DNA of 64,000 nt from Hoyosella levis (GCF_026008515.1 NZ_BQYM01000007.1:124001-188000), one strand, 5' to 3'. Positions 54,580 to 64,000 are shown, counted from the stretch's first letter. Translations and numbers: made by a program. Notes: generated by a model from the sequence alone, not told the origin.

Positions 54580-56196
54580 CTAGCGCAGGCCCGGCAGCAG
54601 GCTCGCCCACCATGAATTGCTCGTTGCCCCCCGCGGAGGTGAGGGTTCCGCGTGCCGGGCGGCGTGCGCGGTGGGGACCGCGAGGTAGGTGGGGCTCGAA
54701 CGACCGGGAAGAGTAGGCCGATCGATCACCTTCCAGTGGTTCGACTCCGCCGATGAAGCGGCCGCGATCGCGCTCCCCGAGGCGACCAGTCCCTCCGGCA
54801 GCGAGCGCGCATGCTCGGCGAGCAGCACAGCCTCGTTCACCGGATCGCCGACGACCGTGTACTTCGAGCGGTCCGAGGAGCCGATGATCGCCGCGATGAC
54901 GTGCCCATGGGAAATGCCAATGCCTGCGCGCGGCGAGAGGTGGCCGAGCCTGCTGGTGAGCTGGCGCGCGGTGGCCAGTGCGCAGGCGGCAGGATCGTCG
55001 AGTGGCTCGGGCGCGCCGAAGATCACGAGTGCTGAGTCGCCGGCGAACTTGTTGACGAATCCGCCGCCCTGCCCGGCCTCCTCTACCACGATGGCGAAGA
55101 TCTCGTCGAGCAGCGTGACCACCTCTTCCGCCGGGCGATGCTCGACCACGCTCGTGGGTCCCGCCAGGTCGATGCACAGGGCAGCCACCGCGTGGTGCGT
55201 CTGGTGCTGCTTGCCCGGTGATTCCAGCACATGGCGGGCGAGCTGCTGGCCGAGATGGCGGTCGAACAGGTCCCGCAACCGGGTGCGCTCGCGCAAGCCG
55301 CGCGACATGGAGTTGAACCCGGCCTGCAGGTCTCCTAGCTCGGTGCCGTCGAAGACTGGCACCTGGGCATCGAGGTCGCCCGACTCGATCCGCGCCATTC
55401 CCTCGCGCACTACCTGCACCGAGGCGACGAGGGACGAGCTGGCCAGCACGGCGAGCAGGGCGCCGAACACCAGCACGATCGCGCCGATCGCGAGGATCGC
55501 GAAAGCGAGAGTGTCACGGTCGAGCTCGTCATCCAGCAAAGCCTCGGACGCGAGCACCAGGAGCGCCATCACCGGTACCGCGGTGCCCACCAGCCACCCG
55601 ATGAGAATCCGGGCACTGATCGTGCCTAGCCTCTTCCGCGCGGCCGGATTCGCCGCGAGCGCCTTCGCGACGGTCGGGCGTAGCGCGAACTCGCTGAGCA
55701 GGTATGCCATGACGCTCACCACCACGGTCGTGACCGCCGCGAACAGCCCGACACGGATGCCGACCTCACGGTCGATGGAGCCGTAGCCGAGCGCGAACAG
55801 CACTGTCCCGAGGGCCCAGAGCGCAGCCTGGACGAGGGTCAGCCGCCACGGCATCGCCAGCGCGGATCGTTGCTGGGCCTCGTCCGGCACCTGGCCGTCG
55901 ATCGCCCATCGCAGCTCGCGGGTGGCCCGCTGCGTCGCGAGCAGGCCGCCCAGGAGAAACGCGACGATCAGGTAGAACGGCACGGCGATGAAGTTCAGCT
56001 GCGCGAACCGGGCGTCCAGCACCATCGGCCCGGGCACCACCAGCGCAAGGAACGCGATCACGCTGCCCACGCCCACGCCATTGGCAACGAGCAGCAATGC
56101 AGTGAGCAGCACCTGGATGCGCAGGCGATCCCGCGGGTGCTCGGCGGGATCCCCGAGGATCCACGAACCAGGCACGACGGAAAGAGTGGTCTTCAT
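54580..56196 (-). CDS. Membrane adenylate cyclase with HAMP domain (Rv1318c/Rv3645-like)
   Basis: A 538-residue protein: six membrane spans (about 30-255), a HAMP linker (about 250-302) and a C-terminal class III cyclase domain (about 335-500). Metal ligands Asp343 (LCIDLAG, in place of the common FSDI) and Asp387 (KFAGDSALVIFGAP), Lys383, and YTVVGDPVNEAVLL are visible. This matches the mycobacterial HAMP-linked cyclases. Start at ATG 56196. It is the second cyclase gene of the window; the other is at 42084. Confidence 0.9.
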   Translation of the reverse strand: MKTTLSVVPGSWILGDPAEHPRDRLRIQVLLTALLLVANGVGVGSVIAFLALVVPGPMVLDARFAQLNFIAVPFYLIVAFLLGGLLATQRATRELRWAIDGQVPDEAQQRSALAMPWRLTLVQAALWALGTVLFALGYGSIDREVGIRVGLFAAVTTVVVSVMAYLLSEFALRPTVAKALAANPAARKRLGTISARILIGWLVGTAVPVMALLVLASEALLDDELDRDTLAFAILAIGAIVLVFGALLAVLASSSLVASVQVVREGMARIESGDLDAQVPVFDGTELGDLQAGFNSMSRGLRERTRLRDLFDRHLGQQLARHVLESPGKQHQTHHAVAALCIDLAGPTSVVEHRPAEEVVTLLDEIFAIVVEEAGQGGGFVNKFAGDSALVIFGAPEPLDDPAACALATARQLTSRLGHLSPRAGIGISHGHVIAAIIGSSDRSKYTVVGDPVNEAVLLAEHARSLPEGLVASGSAIAAASSAESNHWKVIDRPTLPGRSSPTYLAVPTAHAARHAEPSPPRGATSNSWWASLLPGLR

Positions 56197-56367
56197 GAAG
56201 CGCAGGGCATTCTGATCCGGTGATCCTTCGCAGCGAGGGAAGCGTGGTCACCTTGATTGTCGTTCGCGCAGGCCAAAGGGTTTCATGCGCAAGTAAAGGG
56301 CGTGGTGAGATGTTCGCCATGTCGCGTGGCAGGAGTGAGCGGGGTCACTGGGGAGTTGTTCACAGAG

Positions 56368-56441
56368 TGCCCCCGACAGGAATCGAACCTGTGGCCTGGA
56401 CTTTAGGAGAGTCCCGCTCTATCCGACTGAGCTACGAGGGC
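56368..56441 (-). tRNA. tRNA-Arg (anticodon CCT)
   Basis: The reverse strand gives a 74-nt cloverleaf: acceptor GCCCTCG/CGGGGGC with discriminator A (one G-U), D arm with AGCTCAGTCGGATAGAGC, anticodon stem GGACT/AGTCC around CTCCTAA (anticodon CCT), and T arm ACAGG-TTCGATT-CCTGT. CCA is not encoded. It reads AGG codons. Confidence 0.95.
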
Positions 56442-56751
56442 ATGCGCGGCACGCGGAAGCGAGTGTACCGCGAGGGCGGGCGGGCTCGCACGCGCGGCCC
56501 GGGGCGCTGGAAGGCTTGTTTGCTCCCCGCCGCACCGGGCTTGCCTGGCCTGTGCAGTGTTACACCACGTGAACAGGTGTACCGCTCGGTGGTGCATCGC
56601 CGATTGTGACAACGAACCTTGTCGCATAAGTGCTGTTCATTTCGCGTTTCCGTTGTCTAGACTCAGCAGAGCGTGAACACAGTGACGCATATCGTCAACG
56701 CTGGGTGAAGAACCGGGCCAGAGAGGCCCAGAGGGACAGTTGGGGATAGAA
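56442..56751 (+). promoter_or_regulatory. Intergenic region upstream of a TetR gene with an operator-like palindrome
   Basis: These 310 bases hold no gene I can support. TACACC (56561-56566) and GGTGTA (56576-56581) form an inverted repeat with a 9-base spacer that itself contains CACGTG-like sequence. It could be the autoregulatory site of the following TetR gene. The stretch near 56640-56700 is AT-rich and probably contains the promoter. Confidence 0.35.
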
Positions 56752-57417
56752 GTGAGCAACTTTCAAGCGATGAACCCTGTGCGACCGACCGTGGACATGC
56801 TGCGTCGCAACGAGATCTGCTCGCGCATCCTGGACGCTGCGGAGGAGTGCCTGATGCAATCCGGCTTCCGCGCCCGGGTGCACGCGGCGATCGCCAAGCG
56901 CGCTGGCCTGTCACGACCCACCGTCTACAAGTACTTCGGCGACCAGACGGCCATCATCGAGGCACTGTTCGAGCGGGAGGTCAACAGCTTCCTCAACCGC
57001 TTGCGCCCGGTCATCGAGAGCGGTACCCACGCGAAGGCACGGCTCGTCGACAGCGTTGTCTTTGTCGTGAGCTACGCCCGCGAGCATGAGCTGCTGCAGA
57101 AGTCGCTCAAGGAGGATCCGCAGGTCGTGACCCACTTGCTCAGCTCGCAGGGGCAAACCCTCATCGAGCGGGTCGCCACTTTCATGACGCCCTACTTCAC
57201 CCGCGACGACGCAGAGATGGATGAGCGGGCCCTCGTCCCCATGGCTGAATGGATCTACCGCGTCGTCACCTCGTTGATCACCACGCCCGGCGTGGTCGAT
57301 ACCGAGAGCCCCGAGAAGCTGCGCGTCTTCGTCACCGAGCTGATGGAGCTGCCGAGCCTCAGTGGAGCGCTCGATGCCCGCCCGGTCCGCGAGGCGGGGG
57401 CGGCACCCCTGCAGTAG
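56752..57417 (+). CDS. TetR family transcriptional regulator
   Basis: A 221-residue TetR protein: ICSRILDAAEECLMQSGF and HAAIAKRAGLSRPTVYKYFG form the DNA-binding domain. The ligand domain is not recognisable. I chose the GTG at 56752 (GGGGATA 6 bases upstream) over a TTG at 56740. The downstream neighbour in the same direction is cobF, with a 55-base gap, so it may regulate or merely precede that gene. Confidence 0.85.
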   Translation: MSNFQAMNPVRPTVDMLRRNEICSRILDAAEECLMQSGFRARVHAAIAKRAGLSRPTVYKYFGDQTAIIEALFEREVNSFLNRLRPVIESGTHAKARLVDSVVFVVSYAREHELLQKSLKEDPQVVTHLLSSQGQTLIERVATFMTPYFTRDDAEMDERALVPMAEWIYRVVTSLITTPGVVDTESPEKLRVFVTELMELPSLSGALDARPVREAGAAPLQ

Positions 57418-57472
57418 CGGGCACCTGGGACGGTTTCACGCTCGGCCAGGACCGTCTGGCAGGGTGATCGCC

Positions 57473-58249
57473 ATGCGGACAATACTTCTCATCGGTATCG
57501 GCGCGGGCGATCCCCAGCAGCTCACCCTGCAAGCCATCGACGCGATCAAGCGGGCCGATGTGTTCCTCCTGGTCGACAAGGGCGAGGCCAAGCGCGAGCT
57601 CGTGGACCTGCGGCGGGCCTTGCTCGACACGCACCGGCCCGACGGTGGCTACCAGGTGGCCGAGATCGATGATCCGCCACGCGATCGCGCCCCCGGCGAC
57701 TACCAGCATGCTGTCACCGACTGGCACGCCCGCAGGGCAGCCATCTTCGCGGAGACCATCGCCGCAACGGTGCCCGAGCACGCCACGGGAGCATTCCTCG
57801 TATGGGGCGACCCCACCTTGTACGACAGCATCCTGCGCATCCTCGAGCTCGTGCAGCACGGCGGCCGCATCGACCTCGAGGTCGACGTCATCCCCGGCAT
57901 CACCAGCATCCAGGCGCTCGCCGCGCGGCACCGCATCCCGCTCAACCGCATCGGCGAGCCCATCCACATCACCACGGGGCGCCAGCTCGCCCAGGGCCTG
58001 CCCCCGGGGGTGACCAACGCAGTGGTCATGCTCGATGCCCATCACGGCTACACCGCTCTCGAGGAGCGCGAGCCCGGCGCCTGGAACATCTGGTGGGGCG
58101 CCAATCTGGGCACGCGAACCGAGCAGCTGATCGCCGGCCCCATCGCCGATGCGGCACCGGCGATCGGCCGTGCCCGCGAGACCGCCAGGGAAGCCGCGGG
58201 CTGGGTGATGGATACCTACCTGGTGCGGCGGGCGGACGCGGCGGGCTAG
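57473..58249 (+). CDS. cobF: Precorrin-6A synthase (deacetylating)
   Basis: A 258-residue S-adenosylmethionine-dependent methyltransferase of the aerobic cobalamin pathway, methylating C-1 of precorrin-5 with loss of acetate. The tetrapyrrole-methylase N terminus LIGIGAGDPQQLTLQAIDAI, GAFLVWGDPTLYDS, and DVIPGITSIQALAARHRIPL are diagnostic. No other cob genes are in the window. Start at ATG 57473, with AGGGTGA upstream. It is convergent with the WS/DGAT-like gene with a 4-base overlap. M. tuberculosis is known to lack cobF. Confidence 0.92.
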   Translation: MRTILLIGIGAGDPQQLTLQAIDAIKRADVFLLVDKGEAKRELVDLRRALLDTHRPDGGYQVAEIDDPPRDRAPGDYQHAVTDWHARRAAIFAETIAATVPEHATGAFLVWGDPTLYDSILRILELVQHGGRIDLEVDVIPGITSIQALAARHRIPLNRIGEPIHITTGRQLAQGLPPGVTNAVVMLDAHHGYTALEEREPGAWNIWWGANLGTRTEQLIAGPIADAAPAIGRARETAREAAGWVMDTYLVRRADAAG

Positions 58250-59697
58250 AACAAGGCGGAGGGGCCGCCGGGGATGCCGAGGCCGGGCTCGTTGCTATCC
58301 CAGCTCTGCGGCACCAGCCCCCACTTCTCCAGTTCCTTGATGACCAGCGAGCGCAGGGCGCGCGAGGTAGGAAAGCGAACGGGGTCCAGGCCATTGACGG
58401 CCAGCGTGTAGTGGTCGCCATTGCGCAGCAAGCAGGCATCGATCACGAGCTGCCCGGCGAGCGCGTCCACCGCGGGGAACCTCGGGTGGGCGGCCCGGGC
58501 CGCGCTGGAGGCCACCTTGTACTTGCCGAGATGCGTGAGCTGCTCGGGCAGCGTGCCGACGTGGGACGCGATCGCCTCGGTGATCGAGCTGGAGCTCGTC
58601 AGCCGGGTGGCGACCCGGTCGGGCACGATGTTGAGCGTGGCGAGCGGGAACGCCGCGGGGCGCGCAGCTTCGGGAATGCTGCCCGATGACGTGCGCTGGA
58701 ATGCCTCGCGGGCCCGGTCGCGGAGGAGGAACAGCTCGCCGTACCGGCTGCCACGGGGCGCCCACGTGATCGTCGACAACGTCAGCGCATTGGAGCGCAA
58801 GGGTTGCCCAGGCCCGGGATCCTCGCTCGAGGTGTCGAAGGGCATGCCAATGGTGACCGGCTCGTGGAGCCCCTTGGCGCCGCTGCTGTACATGAGGTTC
58901 GACACGATGCACACCAGCAGGCTGTTCGGGGTGCCGCTCGAGCGGGCCGCGACGGCATCCCATTCGCTGGCCATCACATCAATGATCGTCGTGGCCTCCC
59001 GCCAGGCAGCCGGGATCCGGCCTGTGGCAGCGATCGTGGCGGCGCGCTTGCGGCGCAATGCGTCCACCCGGTTGCGCCGCATCTGCCGGACGATCTCGTC
59101 CCGATTGGTGCCCTGCACGAAGATCGCATAGAAGGCAAGCAGCGAGCCGAGGACGAACTGCCAGTACTGCACAGCGGCGTCACGAAGCTCGCTGGCGAGC
59201 GAGCGGCGCCGCACGAGGCCCGCGCGATTCTGCTGCTTGCCCGCGACCGCTGCCTCCACCGCCGCGATGAGGCCCCGGGCGTCAGTGAGGGCGTGCGAGC
59301 ACACCAGCGAGATGATCGTTCCGCCGTCGTCGATGCGGACGACGCTGAGCTCCCACCCGATGCCATGCTCGGGATTGAGCCGGGTGAGGGTGCGCTCGTT
59401 GGCCCACTCGATGACCCGATCCCGGGGGATGGCGTGGCGCGTGTAGTGAATGGGCGCGATGCTCGAGCCCTGGGCCCAGTAGTGCCGGGCACCGGGCACG
59501 AGAGGCTTGATGACGCGCCGGTTGAGCGGCCCCACGGCGAGCCTGCGATGCAGCTGCGACAAGGTGGTTTCGTCGACGGTCTCGTCGAACATCCAGATCC
59601 CCTGCATCACCACCGGCATGCCGTGGCCGCGGTGGGTCCGCAGGAAGTGCATATCCACGAGGCTCAGGTAGTTGCCGTCCTCGGCGGCGAGCGTCAT
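58246..59697 (-). CDS. WS/DGAT-like acyltransferase (condensation superfamily) with altered active-site motif
   Basis: A 483-residue protein resembling bacterial wax ester synthase/diacylglycerol acyltransferases. It has [20 protein letters not shown] at the N terminus, a C-terminal DUF1298-like region with [14 protein letters not shown] and [20 protein letters not shown], and the active-site region at 134-142. The usual HHxxxDG reads SHALTDA: the second His (135) and Asp (139) are kept, but the first His is Ser134 and the Gly is Ala140. It may have a different acyl acceptor or reduced activity. The ATG overlaps the pgi stop by 4 bases, so the two are cotranscribed. Confidence 0.78.
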   Translation of the reverse strand: MTLAAEDGNYLSLVDMHFLRTHRGHGMPVVMQGIWMFDETVDETTLSQLHRRLAVGPLNRRVIKPLVPGARHYWAQGSSIAPIHYTRHAIPRDRVIEWANERTLTRLNPEHGIGWELSVVRIDDGGTIISLVCSHALTDARGLIAAVEAAVAGKQQNRAGLVRRRSLASELRDAAVQYWQFVLGSLLAFYAIFVQGTNRDEIVRQMRRNRVDALRRKRAATIAATGRIPAAWREATTIIDVMASEWDAVAARSSGTPNSLLVCIVSNLMYSSGAKGLHEPVTIGMPFDTSSEDPGPGQPLRSNALTLSTITWAPRGSRYGELFLLRDRAREAFQRTSSGSIPEAARPAAFPLATLNIVPDRVATRLTSSSSITEAIASHVGTLPEQLTHLGKYKVASSAARAAHPRFPAVDALAGQLVIDACLLRNGDHYTLAVNGLDPVRFPTSRALRSLVIKELEKWGLVPQSWDSNEPGLGIPGGPSALF

Positions 59698-61394
59698 GAG
59701 CGGCCACGCCAGGACCGGTAGCGCGCGATCAGTGCCGCGGTGGAGCCATCGACCTCTCGGCCGGCCGGGGGCGCGGCGGGATCAGCGATGAGCGGCAGCA
59801 GTTCCTTTGCCTGCGTCTTGCCGAGCTCGACGCCCCATTGATCGAACGGATTGATGCCCCACACGGTGCCCTGGACGAGCACCTGGTGCTCGTAGAGCGC
59901 GATGAGCTGGCCGAGCACGGAAGGCGTGAGCCGTGGCGCGAGGATGGTGGTGCTCGGTCGATTGCCCGGCATGACCTTGTGCGCCACGAGGCTGGGCTCG
60001 GTGCCATCGGCGGCGATCTCCTCCGCGGTGCGCCCGAGCGCGAGGATCTGCGACTGCGCGAAGAAGTTGGCCATGAGCAGGTCATGCATGCTGGAGCCAT
60101 CTGCGGTGACGAGGTCATCGGTGGGCTCGGCGAATCCGATGAAGTCGGCGGGCACGAGCCGGGTGCCCTGGTGGAGCAACTGGTAGAACGCGTGCTGCCC
60201 GTTGGTGCCGGGCTCGCCCCAGTAGATCTCGCCGGTGCTGCCGTCCACCGCGGTGCCGTCGCGGCGCACCGACTTGCCGTTGGACTCCATGGTGAGTTGT
60301 TGCAGGTAGGCCGGGAACCGTGCGAGATCGTCGGAGTAGGGGAGCACCACGCGGGATTGCGCGTCGAGGAACTCGCCGTACATCACGCCGAGCATCCCGA
60401 GCACGACGGGCGCGTTGCGGTCGAGGGGCGCCTCGCGGAAATGCTGGTCGATCAGGTGCATGCCGTGCAGGAACTCGGCGAAGCGCTCGCGGCCGATCCG
60501 CAGCATGAGCGACAGCCCGATCGCCGAGCCGACCGAGTAGCGCCCGCCCACCCAGTCCCAGAAGCCGAACATGTTCGCGGTGTCGATCCCGAACGCGGCC
60601 ACCCCCTCGGCGTTCGTGGAGACCGCCACGAAGTGCCGCGCCACCGCCGAATCATCGCCGCCGAGTCCCTCGAGGAGCCAGCGCCGGGCAACCTCGGCGT
60701 TCGAGAGGGTCTCAAGGGTCGAGAAGGTCTTCGAGGCGATGATGAACAGGGTCCGGGCGGGGTCGATCATCGCGAGAACGGCAGTGAGGTCCGCGGGGTC
60801 CACGTTGGACACGAAGTGCGCGCTGATCCCGGCATCCGAGTAGTGGCGCAATGCCTCGCTAGCCATCGCGGGACCAAGATCGGACCCGCCGATGCCGATA
60901 TTGACCACCGTGGTGAGGCGCTCGCCCGTCGCACCGCGATGCTCGCCGGAGCGCACCCGGTCGGTGAACTCGCCCATGCGATCGAGCACCTCGTGCACCT
61001 CGGCGACCACGTCGGTGCCGTCGACGACCAGGCTCGCGGATCGGGGCAGGCGCAGCGCGGTGTGCAGCACGGCGCGGTCCTCGGTGGTGTTGATGCGCTC
61101 GCCGCGGAACATCGCCTCGCGCTGCTCGGTGACGCCCGCCGCGTCCGCGACGGAGGACAGCAGCGACAGACCGGTCGCGTCAACGCGCTGCTTCGCGAAG
61201 TCGATGTGAAGGTCGCCCGCGGTGATCGACATGGTGGTGGCGCGATCCGGATCGGCCGCGAACAGCTCGCGCAGCGTGCGCGCCCGCAAAGTGAGCAGAT
61301 GGCTCGCCAGCGCGTTCCACTGCGGGGTGCCACGCACCGCTCGTGGCGCGCGCTGGGGGGAAACGGCCTGGCGGTCGGGGGTGTGCGTCACCAT
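59694..61394 (-). CDS. pgi: Glucose-6-phosphate isomerase
   Basis: This enzyme interconverts glucose-6-phosphate and fructose-6-phosphate in glycolysis and gluconeogenesis. The 566-residue product has [52 protein letters not shown], the catalytic [15 protein letters not shown] block and [10 protein letters not shown] near the C terminus. ATG 61394 is the start. It lies between the chorismate mutase gene (75 bases upstream) and the WS/DGAT-like gene (4-base overlap) on the minus strand. Confidence 0.97.
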   Translation of the reverse strand: MVTHTPDRQAVSPQRAPRAVRGTPQWNALASHLLTLRARTLRELFAADPDRATTMSITAGDLHIDFAKQRVDATGLSLLSSVADAAGVTEQREAMFRGERINTTEDRAVLHTALRLPRSASLVVDGTDVVAEVHEVLDRMGEFTDRVRSGEHRGATGERLTTVVNIGIGGSDLGPAMASEALRHYSDAGISAHFVSNVDPADLTAVLAMIDPARTLFIIASKTFSTLETLSNAEVARRWLLEGLGGDDSAVARHFVAVSTNAEGVAAFGIDTANMFGFWDWVGGRYSVGSAIGLSLMLRIGRERFAEFLHGMHLIDQHFREAPLDRNAPVVLGMLGVMYGEFLDAQSRVVLPYSDDLARFPAYLQQLTMESNGKSVRRDGTAVDGSTGEIYWGEPGTNGQHAFYQLLHQGTRLVPADFIGFAEPTDDLVTADGSSMHDLLMANFFAQSQILALGRTAEEIAADGTEPSLVAHKVMPGNRPSTTILAPRLTPSVLGQLIALYEHQVLVQGTVWGINPFDQWGVELGKTQAKELLPLIADPAAPPAGREVDGSTAALIARYRSWRGRS

Positions 61395-61469
61395 GCGCTC
61401 CTCGGGGTCTCGTCTGGTCCCGTGCGGTCGAGCCTAGACGGTGGACGGCGAGGCTTCAGCGCAACGTGT

Positions 61470-61781
61470 CTAGCGATCCCTGCCGAGGCGTCCGCGGCCG
61501 AGCCGCAGCAGCAGCATCGCGAGCGTCTGCCCCTCGGGGCCGAGCTCGCTGAACCTCTCGATGACCCTCATCTCGCGGTTGTGCACGAGCCGCGGGCCGC
61601 CGGAGGCCATGCGCACCTGCCCGATGATGCGGGAGATCTCCGTGCGCCGCTTGATGGCCCGGAGGATCTGCGCATCAAGCTCATCGATCTCCTTGCGCAG
61701 CTCGTCGATGTCGGGCGCGGCGCCTTCGATGGTCGGCTCGCTCGACCCATTCATCGGTGGAGTGTGGTCGGCCGGTGGCAT
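61470..61781 (-). CDS. Chorismate mutase, AroQ class (Rv0948c-like)
   Basis: A 103-residue intracellular chorismate mutase converting chorismate to prephenate for Phe/Tyr synthesis. DELRKEIDELDAQILRAIKR is the first AroQ helix. ISRIIGQVRMASGGPRLVHN and REMRVIERFSELGPEGQTLA, ending LLLRLGRGRLG, match Rv0948c, whose activity depends on complex formation with DAHP synthase. The ATG at 61781 is preferred to a TTG at 61787. Divergent from uvrD1, and the pgi/chorismate mutase/uvrD1 order is shared with M. tuberculosis. Confidence 0.9.
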   Translation of the reverse strand: MPPADHTPPMNGSSEPTIEGAAPDIDELRKEIDELDAQILRAIKRRTEISRIIGQVRMASGGPRLVHNREMRVIERFSELGPEGQTLAMLLLRLGRGRLGRDR

Positions 61782-62075
61782 CGTCAACGTGTATCCCCTG
61801 TCCTGGCGTCTGTCCAGCTGCCCGAGCCCGTGGCCCGGCGCTCGCGTAGACCCCTGATTCTGCCACGTCGCTCGGACGGATCTCCCGGGTCCCGGCGGGA
61901 TGGGCCGGGCGCGCGTGGTGGGCGTTGTCGGTGCACGGCCTTATCCTGGTGAGGTCCGCGACGAGCAGCAAATCATGGGGTGAGGAACATTCTTTCTGGT
62001 ACAGGCCAGCACGGGTGGGGCAGCGCGACCGGGACGGCAGGGCAATGGCCGGGCGGCGCAGCGCCCGCGGCGGGC

Positions 62076-64000
62076 ATGGTCGCGCCTGGGATGGGCGGCG
62101 ATGCGGGGCAGATCCTCGAGGGCCTCAACCCCGCGCAGCATGAGGCAGTCGTCCATGCGGGCACGCCCCTGCTGATCGTGGCGGGCGCGGGCTCGGGCAA
62201 GACCGCTGTGCTCACCCGCCGCATCGCCTACCTCCTCGCGCACCGCGGAGCGCGCCCCTCGGAGATCCTCGCGATCACCTTCACCAACAAGGCTGCTGCC
62301 GAGATGCGGGAGCGCGTCGCGGCACGAATCGGGCCCGTCGGCGCCAGCATGTGGGTCGCGACGTTCCACTCCACCTGCGTGCGCATCCTGCGATCCCAGG
62401 CCGGCCTCGTGGAGGGGCTCAACACCAACTTCTCCATCTACGATGCTGATGACTCGCGCCGCCTGCTCGGCATGATCGCCAAGGATCTCGAGCTCGACGT
62501 GCGCCGCTTCACCCCGCGCTCGCTGGCCGGCCAGATCTCCAACCTGAAGAACGAGCTGATCGATCCCGCGCGCGCCGCCGACGATGCCGAGAGCGCGCCG
62601 GGGGAGCTGCCCCGCGTGGTGGCCCGCGTCTACGGCATCTACCAGCGGCGCCTGCGCGAGGCGAACGCGGTGGACTTCGACGATCTGATCAACGAGACCG
62701 TGCGCCTGCTGCAGCAGTACCCGGACGTCGCCGCCTACTATCACCGCCGGTTCCGGCACATCCTGGTCGACGAGTACCAGGACACCAACCACGCGCAATA
62801 CGTGCTCGTGCGCGAGCTGTGCGGGGCGGGAACGAACCAGACAGAGGGGATCGCCCCCGCCGAGCTGTGCGTCGTGGGCGATGCTGACCAGTCGATCTAT
62901 GCCTTCCGCGGCGCGACGATCCGCAACATCATCGAGTTCGAGCGCGACTTCACGGATGCGACGACCATCCTGCTCGAGCAGAACTATCGCTCCACCCAGA
63001 ACATCCTGACCGCCGCGAACTCGGTGATCGCCCGGAACGAGGGCCGGCGGCCCAAGAACCTGTGGACCGAGGCGGGGGCGGGCGAGCCGATCGTGGGCTA
63101 TGTCGCCGACAACGAGCATGACGAGGCAACCTTCGTCGTCTCCGAGATTGACCAGCTCGCCGATGCTGGCGACGTCAACTACTCCGACATCGCCATCTTC
63201 TACCGCACCAACAACTCCTCCCGCGCGCTCGAGGAGATCCTCATCCGGCACGGCCTGCCGTACAAGGTCGTCGGCAGCGTGCGGTTCTACGAGCGCAAGG
63301 AAGTCCGAGACATCGTCGCCTACTTGCGGGTGCTCGCGAATCCGGATGACACCGTGAGCCTGCGGCGGATCATCAATACGCCTCGCCGTGGCATCGGCGA
63401 TCGCGCCGTGGCCTGCGTCTCGGTGCATGCCGAGCAGCGGGGGATCGGCTTCGGAGCTGCCCTGCGCGATGCCGCCGAAGGGAAGGTGGCGCTGCTCGGC
63501 ACCCGGGCCCAGCGGGCGATCGGTGGGTTCGTCGAGCTAGTCGATGAGCTACGTGCCCCTCTCGCAGTCGGCGGCAGTGGCGTAGGCACTGGCGAGGGCA
63601 CTGGCGAGGGCACTGGTGACGGCGACGACCTCGACCTCGGACGGATCGTGGAGACCATCCTGGACCGGACCGGCTACCGGGCCGAGCTCGAGGCCAGCAA
63701 CGATCCCCAGGACGGGGCGCGGCTCGACAACCTCAACGAGCTGGTCAGCGTGGCCGCCGAGTACAGCCACGAGGCGATGCGGCTGCGCGCCGAGGGCGTC
63801 ACCGCCGCAGAGGGCGAGCCCGAGCCTGGATCGCTCGCGGCCTTCCTCGAACGGGTCTCGCTGGTCGCGGATGCCGACCAGATCCCCGAGTCCGAGTCCG
63901 GCGTCGTCACGCTCATGACGCTGCACACTGCCAAGGGGCTCGAGTTCCCGGTCGTGTTTGTCACGGGGTGGGAGGACGGCCAGTTCCCGCACATGCGCTC
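62076..64000 (+). CDS. uvrD1: UvrD1/PcrA-type DNA helicase, 3'-truncated by window edge
   Basis: A superfamily 1 3'-5' helicase for nucleotide excision repair and replication restart; the window holds about 641 codons. LNPAQHEAVVH is followed by Walker A AGAGSGKT (36-43), AITFTNKAAAEMRERV, ATFHSTCVRILR, Walker B HILVDEYQDTNHAQY, GDADQSIYAFRGA, LLEQNYRSTQNI and, near the edge, TLMTLHTAKGLEFPVVFVTG. Start choice is uncertain: ATG 62076 is given, ATG 62091 is possible, and a GTG at 61980 in the same frame would add 32 Gly/Ala-rich residues. A Gly/Thr-rich repeat insertion lies at 63573-63620. Confidence 0.95.
   Translation, partial: MVAPGMGGDAGQILEGLNPAQHEAVVHAGTPLLIVAGAGSGKTAVLTRRIAYLLAHRGARPSEILAITFTNKAAAEMRERVAARIGPVGASMWVATFHSTCVRILRSQAGLVEGLNTNFSIYDADDSRRLLGMIAKDLELDVRRFTPRSLAGQISNLKNELIDPARAADDAESAPGELPRVVARVYGIYQRRLREANAVDFDDLINETVRLLQQYPDVAAYYHRRFRHILVDEYQDTNHAQYVLVRELCGAGTNQTEGIAPAELCVVGDADQSIYAFRGATIRNIIEFERDFTDATTILLEQNYRSTQNILTAANSVIARNEGRRPKNLWTEAGAGEPIVGYVADNEHDEATFVVSEIDQLADAGDVNYSDIAIFYRTNNSSRALEEILIRHGLPYKVVGSVRFYERKEVRDIVAYLRVLANPDDTVSLRRIINTPRRGIGDRAVACVSVHAEQRGIGFGAALRDAAEGKVALLGTRAQRAIGGFVELVDELRAPLAVGGSGVGTGEGTGEGTGDGDDLDLGRIVETILDRTGYRAELEASNDPQDGARLDNLNELVSVAAEYSHEAMRLRAEGVTAAEGEPEPGSLAAFLERVSLVADADQIPESESGVVTLMTLHTAKGLEFPVVFVTGWEDGQFPHMR
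63573..63620 (+). repeat. Four tandem 12-bp repeats inside uvrD1
   Basis: Four 12-bp units based on GGCACTGGCGAG (63573, 63585, 63597, 63609), two of them identical, encode a Gly-Thr-Gly-Glu-type repeat in a linker. M. tuberculosis UvrD1 has a short acidic segment at this place as I recall it, so this looks like an in-frame minisatellite expansion in a surface loop. Confidence 0.85.

Noticed and set aside
61980..62075. N-terminal extension of uvrD1 from GTG 61980
   Set aside because: The frame is open, but the added 32 residues are Gly/Ala-rich, no clear ribosome site precedes the GTG, and family similarity begins after 62091. I kept it as an alternative only.

Overview
The window is high-GC DNA from a mycolic-acid actinobacterium (order Mycobacteriales/Corynebacteriales), but not a typical Mycobacterium or Corynebacterium. 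Lineage markers are a single-chain type I fatty acid synthase with its own AcpS, an aerobic acyl desaturase with a dedicated reductase (DesA3 type), a cutinase, a WS/DGAT-like protein, LpqN- and LprD-like membrane proteins, and many GTG starts with 4-base ATGA/GTGA overlaps. Several blocks keep the gene order I remember from M. tuberculosis: ctaD-serB2; dinG/pncB/clpS/DUF2017/P1 peptidase/rhomboid/murI/Rv1339-like/rph/rdgB/DUF3817/lprD; fas-acpS with bcp and a DUF3618 gene; and pgi/chorismate mutase/uvrD1. Species cannot be fixed from sequence reading alone. No integrase, transposase, prophage, CRISPR array or rRNA was seen.

Layout. 1-3.3 kb: 3' end of ctaD, serB2, a PTH2-like gene and a small membrane protein. 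3.5-7.6 kb (minus): pncB-pncA-dinG, with pncA coupled to pncB. 7.7-15.6 kb: clpS to lprD housekeeping block. 15.8-18.1 kb: deacetylase-fold protein, unknown gene, SanA/DUF218 protein. 18.3 kb: tRNA-Leu(TAG). 18.8-28.4 kb: fas and acpS. 28.6-34.7 kb: TetR, bcp, DUF3618, then a DesT-like TetR divergent from a reductase-desaturase pair, then a solute-binding lipoprotein. 35.1-37.7 kb: second desaturase, small conserved gene, DUF559 nuclease. 37.8-42.9 kb: divergent gabD/gabT-like genes, glutaminase-STAS, nucleotidyl cyclase. 43-48.7 kb: VOC protein, ABC exporter with TetR, fadE5, nitrobindin-like gene. 48.9-53.5 kb: amidase and hydroxyacid dehydrogenase divergent from two maleate-isomerase-family genes and a GntR regulator. 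53.5-64 kb: cutinase, membrane cyclase, tRNA-Arg(CCT), TetR, cobF, WS/DGAT-like, pgi, chorismate mutase, 5' part of uvrD1.

The most unusual content is a set of ten dispersed hairpin elements, each with 10-20 bp arms. They fall into families that share arm sequence and keep a fixed arm-to-arm spacing while the loops vary (family A 22 nt, B 15 nt, D 19 nt, C 32-33 nt). All lie at gene 3' ends or between convergent genes, except one. The exception is a 39-nt (13-codon) copy sitting in frame inside acpS. Two copies of the commonest family bracket a gene for a DUF559 (Vsr-like fold) nuclease. This resembles in outline the REP/RAYT arrangement of Gram-negatives and the ORF-invading palindromes of Rickettsia. 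The functional link is a hypothesis. A second notable signal is a 13-nt GntR-type operator shared by the gabD/gabT promoter region and the amidase/isomerase/GntR cluster, which suggests one regulon.
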